This document shows, in pieces, positions 55,896 through 64,000 of a stretch of DNA of 64,000 nt (positions are counted from its first letter, which is position 1; each line of letters begins with the position of its first letter). Origin of the DNA: Ancylostoma caninum (Eukaryota; Nematoda; Chromadorea; Rhabditida; Ancylostomatidae); NCBI GenBank assembly GCA_037903475.1, contig JBAJFG010000047.1, positions 2,518,001 through 2,582,000 of the forward strand. Reading direction: 5' to 3'. The position numbers were made by a program, and so were the translations under genes. Under the pieces are notes generated by a model, which worked only from the letters and a program-made list of their open reading frames with translations, did no database searches and had not been told where the DNA came from.

Positions 55896-58800
55896 AGGTC
55901 CAATCGAAAATAATGAAAATACTAATTTTAATAATTTCCATGTTCGCTCATCCTTAAACCTGAGCATCTTCTGATAGTTTGATAAGTTTTGTTTGCCACT
56001 CTAGGTTGCTATGGTGGAATAATTTATTTACTTCGACCTTACGTTTCGACGAAACCGTCTTCTTCAGAGGTCTGGAAGTGGCTCGAGTGATTTCTATTCG
56101 TGCTCTATACGACCAAACGTCTCATCCTACTTCGCCAGTTCTCGACGTTGGCTCAGTCTGCTCCGCCAGCAAGTGCGGACAATTCCGCAAAGAGTGGAAA
56201 GCCTGGTGGGTCCGACCTCGACCTTGAGTATTCTCATCGTGCCTTACCTGAGCCAACGTCGAGAACTGGCAAAATGTGATGAGACGTTTGGTCGTATAGA
56301 GCACGAATAGAAACCACTCGAGCCACTTCCAGACCTCTGAAGAAGACGGTTTCGTCGAAACGTAAGGTCGAAGTAAATAAATTATTCCATCATAGCAACG
56401 TGGAGTGGCAAACAAAACTTATCAAACTAATTTTAATGTTAAACGAGTGAAAGTAAAGCTTTTTAATCATTTCATGGAGCATTTTTAAAAATCCGACATC
56501 CCATTCTCGAAGTGGGGACCAGCAATCCCGTCCCTGCGTCCGCCACTGGTAGGGGGATGGGAAGATTCATTCCACCATAACTCACACATCGTAATTCACA
56601 TTTTAAGAAAAAAAAAACTTTGCGATCTTGTCTTTAGTTCTTCCTTTCTAACATCCTTATCATGTATGGGTAAGACTAAATCTTTCGAGAACTCTATGTA
56701 CGAGCAAGCCTAAATGTAATGTGAGGATGTCAAATCCCCGTACGTGATTTATAATTCCAATGCCGATGAAGTCTGAACGACAAGTGGAAACCTTCAAACA
56801 CTCGTGTTCAGGCCGAATATTCAAGTCGAATATATTCATTCGTTTGACCTCCAGAAAAATACCAATATTCGAACTATTCATTCGTTCGGGTAGTCAGAAA
56901 TGTTTGATATTCGAATAATTCATTGATTCACACGTTGTAAAATGTGGAATATTCGAGCTATTCATAGTTCGAATAATTGAAATCCGACAATATTCGAACT
57001 ATTCAAAGGTTCAAACATTTGAAAAATTGTCGAATATTCCCAAGTATAATAGCCACTACTAGACATAGTCAAAGGATACGTCAGGGGAGCAAATGCGGTT
57101 GCGTTGGCTATTTGCCGTTATTCAAAAATTATATTATAATTATTATTATATAATTATAATTACTGTGTGCGCTATCAATTGCTATTTGACAGTCAGCCAT
57201 TACCGATTTTTGGTTCTGCTAAGATCGAGCGCATAAATGTCGCAGCCGCAAACAATAGCTCCAGCGTAGCGTGCGGGCATAACTACGGTTTTGATTCGCC
57301 ACTGTAGGTGATAAGGTCCGCAAATTCACATAAGATGTTCTTGAAGAATTTTTTTGAATTATTATTGTTATTATAGAAAGGATATTGTAAATTCATTTCG
57401 AAGCTAAGTTAAATATAATAGTAAATATAAAGACGTAATTATAAATTTATTTGGAAGCTAGTTTAGTAGGAACGAGTGGTCAACGTCTGAGCTAATATGG
57501 AAATTCACGTGGTATAGGTCATGTTTACGGCAAATGCTTCTGGGCGCGTGCGTGCGTCATGCGCGCGACATTGCGATGAATCATGGGCCGAGATGTGACT
57601 CTAACGCAATTGCGACACATGTTGGACGCTGCCGATTTTTCTCAAGAGTGTGGGAGAATGTGGATTGTGTTGATGAGCTGGGCTGTTTCGAACTGTGTGC
57701 TGTTGCTGTGTCAGGACACCGTCAGGTGAAAAAATCACCGATTTTTGCTAAGATCCGCGCATAAGAAATCAATAACTCGATACCTTCCTGCTGGCCTCGA
57801 GAACATTTGTGCAGGAATTTCGAATAGCAGTCACTTCCTCCTCCGAAAGTACCGTTGTCATCTTGTCGAAATCCACGAAACGGCGCCAGCGTTCCGAAAT
57901 GAACAGCAGCGCCTGCTCGATTCCGTTCACGGCACGCACAATGCGTGATTCCTGACGAATCAATCGATAAGTATCGAAAGCACATACACATCTGTCGGAA
58001 ATCACTTACGGTGCCGGAGTCGCTTGACAGCGCATCGGTGTGAAGCTTCTTCGCGTACGCATAGATGTTTTCCGAGTAGATCTATATTTGTTTGCATGTA
58101 AATTGTGGTGTTTGTTGATTTATTGATTATTTGAAATAATGAGTAGAACTAACGTGAACCAGCGATATCGATCCCATTACCATGTTCTCTGGTCGTTGGA
58201 ATGCTAACATTGAATAGTCGTCTGAGAGGCCTAAATCATTTAGCATTCATCAGCTGATGGAGATTTTTGGGAAATGATCCTAAAACTTGCAGGATATTTC
58301 AGAACAGCGAACTCTTACCTTTCTGGATGCAAAGAAAGGAGTACAGTCCGCCAGGGAGAGGTCGCCGGTGTTCATACTTTGTCGTATCACCATCGTTGTT
58401 GAGAGATATCGTGCGTGCTACCTGACAGTGAAGTACAATCAATTATTGATTAATTAGATGAATTTGTGAGTTTCCTTTACTAGTACTTATAATTAGCGAG
58501 TAAGATAAAAAAAATAAATCAAAAAGTGACTTACCATTTTCAGACTGATTTCCCTCCATGAATAAGTCCAGAACACGGTGACTTGTGAAAACCATGTCTC
58601 GAAATCGTAGAGTCGCAAGGTTTTCACACTGAAACAAACCCTGACACGTACTTGCGCATTGAAAAGCTTGTACCTTTGTAATATCTTAGGTTTATCAATA
58701 GATTACAAAGTCATGTTCACTGTAATCGTACCAAGCGAGACTGCGGGTTAAATATTATAATACTACCATCTTTACCTTTCAGGGGTGCCAAGCTATGTAG

Positions 58801-61800
58801 TCTGGGCTTTGAGGCGTCGTTAAAAGAATAAATCATACTCGTGAGTATGATTTTCTATATGTGGCGGCTCGGTACAAACGTATGGGTAAACATGGCGATG
58901 GTTGCCAGGTGAAGTGCAAATCTGGGTGGGTCAACACGTTTATCGGGATACTTTCAATGATATCTGACCCTGGAGACGTTCAGATGGCTACGCTCAAATC
59001 GTAGGCCATGGTTATTTTGTGGCCTGATGGGCAGATGCCTGCGGCGGACGCAGAAAGTGCGCGGGAGGGCCCAGATGGAGGGGAAAAATAATAAAGGTAT
59101 TATTTCCTAGACGGTGTACCCGGCTTCGCTCGGGTGTTCAATTTCTCCCGGCCATTTAAAGCTTATGCCAAGACTTGTTGAACCAAAAAATCCTTCCAAA
59201 ATGTTCACCATTTGGTGATCAGCTTAAGTGATCCTTCTTCACCCTGCCCCTCTTCCCTCAAAAAATGGGATGAAGTTGCTTGACGTTTAAATGAATTCCT
59301 ATAAAGTGCCTGCCTCATCCACGTGCAGCGTTTCGGGAAGTCCCAGAAGGCACGTTTTCACCGGCCCATGTGCAAGAATGTCGAAAAATCAATATAACAG
59401 ATAAATCGATATTTCGGTCAAAATGGTTATCATATCCGTGTTCAGCGCATTGAGATACCCCGGATATGTCCTCATCGCCTCCTGGGCAAGAATGGCGAAA
59501 AATCAATAAAATCGATGAATCGATAGTGTCATACAAAATGGTTGCCATATTCGTGTTCAGCGCATTGAGATACCCCAGTAGACATGTCTTTACCACTGAT
59601 TGCGTAGGAGCTTATATGCGGGGGGTGGGACAAAGCACGTACGGCACTAGCAGCACGTCGCCTCTTCCATGGGAGTGGGCGGGGCCAGAACTTTTCGTGC
59701 TGGGGTCGAGCCTCACGAGTGTCTAAGTATATGAGAAATTGCTTGGATCTTTTATGGGTGCAGAAATTGAACTCACCCGTTTCCATCATCAATTTCAGGG
59801 GTCCATGTTAATGCTTCATCCTGCTTAAGGGTTTGCATTATCGTGAGTGGAAACGGGGTATGTGGTTAGGTCACTCAGGTCCTGTTCCCATCGCTGAGTA
59901 TTGACTCGTTTCCCTACGCCTGCCGTTTCACTGTCAGTGATATGTAAAGTCTGAATTTGGTTGTGGTCGAGTTGAGGTTAGAGGTGGTTGAGAGAAGTCC
60001 CCGCCCCTCACCCCTCACGAAGATTCACACTCTTAGCAGTCGAGGGTAGCGTAGTGAAATACCAGTTAAAATTTACAGAACAAATTAAGGAAGTACCGGT
60101 TCTTTCTGCCAAAATCTGCCAGCGAGTGGAGGGTATCGTAGAACCGCATCGAGTACTTAGTGAACTTCTCCAGCTGATCGCCTTGACGCGAATCCAATTG
60201 AGCCAGGCTTTCGGACAAATATTCATGACTGAATAACTCCAACTGAAATGAGCACGATGGTTAGGGACGCAGTGTTCGTCCTACTCTCCTTCTCTAACCT
60301 TCTCATCGATGGTTTTCAGCACGATCTCGGCGTAATTAATGTTGAATTGATGAAAGAATAGGTTGTAGCTAGGGAAATTGCGTTGTAGCATTTCCCACAT
60401 GGACTGGATGGTGAGGCATTTGTCCTGAAGGTACTTCGGACAACTGGCACAAATGCTAGTACGTAATTTTTGCTGCTATGATTTTCTTGGATCTTTCTAT
60501 CGCTTCGAAGCAGAGTAGGCGCTTGCCATCGTTGAAGCAACGATAATTTTAACTGTTACGCGGTAACAATAAAAAAATCTGCAGTTATATGTACCTTCTC
60601 ATCCTCAGTGTTCGATCGGAACGCTTGTTCCATCCACCGCTCAACAGATTCCTTGACCATTCGTACGAGTTCTCCGGTCAACACTGGTGACGGGTCATTA
60701 GTAGTCGATAGGTCCCATACCGATAACACACAAATATCCACAACTGTCCTGAAAAGAAAATCGATAATTTCTTTCACTTTTCGCTTAGTTGCGGACTACT
60801 TTAGCGCTGTATTCATCGATTTGAGTATCTGATGGCCTTCCGGTGGGAATAGCGATTGTTGAGTGAACTCTTGCAGTACTTCGTGTAGTTCTCCAATCAC
60901 ACACTCGGCTAGATGAGCTAGTGCTGTGTCCTGGAATTTGGGCGTTGATCGATATATTGATTGGAGTCGCCATATTGGGGTAACTCACCAAAACTTCGCT
61001 TTTAGCCACATTTTGTTGCGCTTTTAGCCGCTTTACAAGCTGCGTGATTGCCGTCGTGTCTAGGTTGGCCTTTGAGTTGTCCCATACAAGAAACACGGAT
61101 AATGTTCTAAATCAATGATCTATCGATGGCAGCCAACTAATAAGCGAGTGAGCACATGTTCTTTGGAGATTTAAGCTTTGAAATGATGACGTTTCAAACG
61201 AAATTTATCGTTTAAAATAATCCACCAAAAAGGAATGGCCAAAAAGGAATTTGCCTTAGCTGTCCCAGAAATCACGCATGGAGAATATGGGGTGTAAGCC
61301 AAAAGGGCAATTTATACTATGTGCGTGCGTTTGGCGCGCGTGCGTCTATATGATAAAAGGCGGTCGCATCGCGGACGCCGATCAGATGCACATATTTGCG
61401 GCCTGAAAATCCTCCGCAAGTGGATTCGTGCGTCTGACTATTATAAACTACCACAATAACAACCTTTAGGACCCGCCCATTTGCTCCACACCCGACATCA
61501 TCATCTCTTCATAGTCATTTGAAACATTCTTAGAAATAATGAAACTGAATTCGATGATGAAAAAAGGAAAATCATGGAATAAGATATGGATTCGCTAACT
61601 TACGCAATCTTTATAACCTCCGGCGGGATGTTTGAAAAGTGGGCGGAGCGATGCAACAATGCAAATGAGCGATCCGATAGCTCTCCAGAATAATTGCCGT
61701 TCTGCAATTGAGCACTGGAATTTTCTAGCAAAATTTAGCAGTTAATACCTCAGTGCAAGTACCCCACTGACGTCATATGCAACGAAAAAAAAAATCAATA

Positions 61801-64000
61801 AAAAATTTAAGTCCTTACTGCTGCCTCTGCATCGTGTTCGTGAAGCGACCTTGTCAACTCCAACAAGTCATCGAAGCTGAGATGTGGCATAATGTCATGA
61901 TCGATATTTTTCTGAGAAAAAGTCAATATCAGTCGATGAAACAACGACGACCTCTTTGACGTGCTCACCAGCAGCTTCAGTTCTACCGCATACTGACGAC
62001 CTTTCAACGATATCGATTTTTTAACAGAGTTATTGATTGGTAGCTGAGATATTTGAATGCACTCGTCTTCTTTTCGGTCGAGCTGCATTAGCCTAGAATA
62101 ATAGCTCCAATCAATTATTGATTTTCTGCAGAGAAAGTCTGCAGGACCAGATACCGCTTGAGAAGTGACCCCGATCGCACAATTGTTTTGCGACTTTCGC
62201 CGTTGAAGCGAGCGACGGCGAACTTCAGCTTGTAGTTTGTGTCGTGACCCACGTCGCTGAACCGATCGATTAATCGATTATCTTGCTAGTTTCAACTGAT
62301 GAAAATATTTGCGCTCTATTCTTAACCACTGCTTATCTAGCGACCCGACACCGGCAGTGATTCTTATCAAACGAGCGTCGTGAACCTATAAAAACCATAT
62401 GACCATCAGAAGAATTCTCGAAATTTTGCACCCCCTCCACCACCATAGATCAATAAATCAATAATGGTCATACGCGATACGAAAAGAGAGACTGCTGGGA
62501 AAGGCCGTAAAAAACTCACAATGTGTACGTCTCTTCGGTGTTAGCGGCGTATTGTCTGCATGCTTCATCACTGAAATAATTTCATGTATTTTCCCGCTAT
62601 TAGCCTAACATTTTACACATCTTGGGTAAAGCATTCGGCTAAAGACGTATCTAGCGATCTGGTCCAACAAAACTGACTTGAATATGTAAAGAACCATAGT
62701 TTCAGTGGATGGTAGGTGCGCAATTACTTCCAGCTGGTAGCGTAGCTAGAAAGATTAGCAAATCGATAAATCGGTCGGATAATGCTGCTAGTTCTCACCA
62801 TGTGCAAACACTTCGTCAGTAGTTGATCGTATTTCGCTGAAGTCAGCGGTTGTACCTGAAAAAATTTCTCACAATATGGCTTATGATTGCTGGCTCCGCT
62901 TCTGGTTCTGAAAGGGCTCACGCTTTAAAGCCTTATTTCACAGTCAATTTTTTTCTGATCCTGCAGTTTGGACAATGCCTTGACTGACAGATGGTTATCG
63001 ATTTATTGATTGGCGTCACTAACCTCACGAAGGTGCTCGAGTAATTCGGCGCGACGTGCTTTCTCTTTTTCATGATCATCATGTCCATAGAGAATGGCAC
63101 AGATGATGCTCATGTACCCTTCATCCTTCATTCACTCAAAAGTAAACAAGTAAACAAAGAAGTAAACATGAGAGAAGTGAGGTAACCAGCCCAGTGGTGA
63201 GAAGAAAGATACAAGAAAGAAAGAGGAATGATATGCAAAGAATTTTACCGGTTGGAAGAGAACGAAGAACAACAGAAAAAAAAACAACAATCAGGCAAAC
63301 AAAAAGACCCTAGGAATCTAATCGAAAGATGGGAAGATCCAGAAAGTCTGAAGCTTCCTGGACTAACAAAATTGGAGGAGACGAGCTAGCATTGCTTTAC
63401 AGCTATCTTTTCAACGAATCAAGTTTCATCTGATGCCTTTTGCAGTTTTTGACAAAAACGATAGAATACTTTTAACAACTTGGAACTTCTTTTTTTAGTG
63501 TATGAAAAAAATCCAGGAGGAGGACTTGCAAATTCCTCTTGCTAGAAAATCGAGAACATCTGAACGTCAAAAATCAGACAGAAGGAGACTTCCCCGTTCG
63601 ATCTGAAGTCGTCGTAAACAAGATGGGCAGAAGGGAGGAAACCCTGGAAATCAAGTGAAGACGTGGAGTGTCAAACTGATAAGGGGAGTCATGCTGCGCT
63701 GATGTCATCACTATGAATATTTGTCCCGAAAATTTGTAAGGAATGAGCTTGAAAGCTGTCTATCCACGTACTATGATAGATTTTTTCGTGATTTTACCTA
63801 TTCTGCTCTGGTGAGAGCGACTGCGAAGTGTCTTCGTAAAATAGTAAAAATTGCATGAATTCATACATATTTGATTGTTTATCTTTATTATTAAGGACAA
63901 AGATAAAATGGTCGGCGGTAATCAATCCCGGTCTGTGGAATGCGCCACGCATTCGACTTCACCTGACCATCGTAGAGGCATTGGATATGTATCTGCTCTA
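52876..64000 (-). CDS. Munc13-4/BAIAP3-like (AEX-1-like) vesicle-priming protein, 5'-partial
   Basis: Munc13-family proteins bind SNAREs through a helical MUN domain and promote exocytosis; Munc13-4/BAIAP3 and worm AEX-1 are the short, C1-lacking type. The minus-strand exons here join in phase to a protein with N-terminal helices, a long alpha-helical MUN-like body and a C-terminal C2 domain. The tail contains the family-typical sequence LKERSAYDATAKAFVRRE, comparable to the 'RS.D..A..FV' end of Munc13 proteins. No C1 zinc finger is visible. The gene is convergent with dip-2, with the stops about 1.8 kb apart. The first exon(s) lie beyond base 64000. The family call rests on remembered motifs; whether it is the direct AEX-1 orthologue would need a tree. 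Confidence 0.8.
53655..53730. repeat. (GAAT)n tetranucleotide microsatellite
   Basis: About 15 near-perfect GAAT units, with interruptions. It lies in a Munc13-like intron, ending about 40 bp from the donor of exon 53769-53940; in the transcript it reads (ATTC)n. Confidence 0.95.
55385..55560. repeat. ATTCGAA-rich low-complexity block, left
   Basis: Repeated ATTCGAA, CATTCATTCG and GAATATTCGAATG words, many self-complementary. A similar block lies at 56815-57035. Confidence 0.7.
55977..56427. mobile_element. TA-flanked palindromic MITE (451 bp) with hammerhead-like core
   Basis: Arms of about 185 bp (55977-56160 and 56245-56427) are near-exact inverted copies around an ~85-bp centre. The ends GTTTGATAAGTTTTGTTTGC are flanked by TA on both sides. 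Each arm contains CTGAAGA, a GACG/CGUC stem and GAAACG (plus strand at 56337-56361). It lies in a Munc13-like intron. Confidence 0.8.
56428..57783. other. Munc13-like intron, repeat-rich
   Basis: Holds the second ATTCGAA-rich block (56815-57035), an ATTATAATTA-rich tract (57120-57165) and a fragment of a hAT-like terminus near 56540. No exon was recognised, though phase suggests one may be missing between 57784 and 55895. Confidence 0.5.
56815..57035. repeat. ATTCGAA-rich low-complexity block, right
   Basis: Multiple ATATTCGAA, CTATTCATTCG and TTCGAATAATTC words. Together with the block at 55385-55560 it brackets the palindromic MITE. Confidence 0.7.
57784..62092 (-). CDS. Munc13-like gene: MUN-domain exons
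   Basis: Phase-consistent exons, right to left: 61969-62092, 61819-61911, 61604-61701, 60989-61106, 60800-60930, 60595-60748, 60299-60475, 60097-60242, one small uncertain exon near 59900, 59777-59823, 58535-58628, 58319-58421, 58154-58230, 58010-58081 and 57784-57951. Segments such as FLVWDNSKANLDTTAITQLV, LRLYDFETWFSQVTVFW, SENIYAYAKKLHTDAL and IEQALLFISERWRRFVDFDK are amphipathic helices as expected for MUN (MHD1). The YDFETWF...W stretch matches the family's conserved DF..WF motif. The junction between 60097 and 59823 needs a bridging exon because the phases (2 versus 0) do not fit directly. Confidence 0.8.
58886..58960. mobile_element. ~100-bp MITE, copy E (partial)
   Basis: The right half, TCAACACGTTTATCGGGATA then TTTCAATGATATC, matches the family; the left half is eroded. 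It lies in a Munc13-like intron. Confidence 0.5.
59371..59595. repeat. Imperfect direct repeat, two ~105-bp units
   Basis: Units begin GCAAGAATGTCGAAAAATCA (59371) and GCAAGAATGGCGAAAAATCA (59491), and both contain CGTGTTCAGCGCATTGAGAT. They are about 80% alike. Traces of a third unit precede them. It lies in a Munc13-like intron. Confidence 0.75.
62155..64000 (-). CDS. Munc13-like gene: N-terminal exons present in the window
   Basis: Reading right to left: a partial exon 63963-64000 (EQIHIQCLYDGQ, uncertain), 63024 to about 63119 (GYMSIICAILYGHDDHEKEK...), 62799-62855 (VQPLTSAKYDQLLTKCLHM), about 62646-62748 (LRYQLEVIAHLPSTETMVLY...), about 62338-62391 (VHDARLIRITAGVGSLDK) and 62155-62256 (DVGHDTNYKLKFAVARFNGE). 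The ELLEHLRE/YDQLLTKCLHM helices resemble the segment preceding MUN in Munc13-4/BAIAP3. A 51-nt open segment at 62520-62570 (DEACRQYAANTEETYT) fits by sequence but not by phase. Boundaries in this block are the least certain of the gene. Confidence 0.6.
63125..63960. other. Munc13-like intron at the right edge
   Basis: Purine-rich on the plus strand, pyrimidine-rich in the transcript. No repeat with clear ends and no exon was recognised before the partial exon at 63963. Confidence 0.4.

Noticed and set aside
59108..59130. ACCCGGCTTCGCTCGGGT hairpin as a possible terminator or CRISPR-like repeat
   Set aside because: A single copy in a eukaryotic intron; this short palindrome type is common in animal repeats and no array is present.
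63951..64000. Complete first exon of the Munc13-like gene
   Set aside because: The frame is still open at the window edge with no start codon or upstream acceptor, so the gene continues beyond it.

Overview
This window looks like a nematode nuclear genome, most likely a strongylid (hookworm-type) worm. It is AT-rich, with short exons bounded by GT...AG and TTTCAG-type acceptors, long introns packed with DNA transposons, and mariner copies whose transposase resembles the SETMAR/'bandit' lineage known from hookworms. There is no prokaryotic gene organisation. Genes were read by joining exons by hand from splice signals, reading-frame phase and remembered protein families; no search was run.

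Layout. (1) 1-17134: mostly intergenic, with hAT-like MITEs, a large (ACT)n-like tract, a TTAA-flanked palindrome and dispersed repeats. Two weak gene candidates lie here (1147-1511 on +, 14123-14313 on -). (2) 17135-51069 (+): a nearly complete DIP2 (disco-interacting protein 2, dip-2) gene of about 40 exons. It has an N-terminal DMAP1-binding-type region, a weakly conserved linker and two adenylate-forming-like domains. An internal first exon at 35264-35960 would give a second isoform without the DMAP1-binding region. An unrelated pair of minus-strand exons (19284-19672) is nested in its second intron. (3) 51070-52875: intergenic space between convergent genes, repeat-rich. (4) 52876-64000 (-): a Munc13-4/BAIAP3-like (AEX-1-like) gene with MUN-type helices and a C-terminal C2 domain; its 5' end lies beyond the window.

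The introns are crowded with mobile elements: a 1.55-kb Tc1-like palindrome, a decayed mariner, a 5'-truncated LINE, an 840-bp mariner-ended element, an internally deleted mariner in the last dip-2 intron, a 450-bp palindrome carrying a hammerhead-like motif, and five copies of a ~100-bp MITE spread across the window.

The two main genes are convergent and have no obvious shared pathway. DIP2 proteins are tied to diacylglycerol/lipid metabolism and neuronal morphology. Munc13-4-like proteins prime vesicles for exocytosis. The most unusual signals are the alternative dip-2 N-terminus, the antisense nested exons, and the two unrelated repeats that share a hammerhead-like core with compensatory stem differences.
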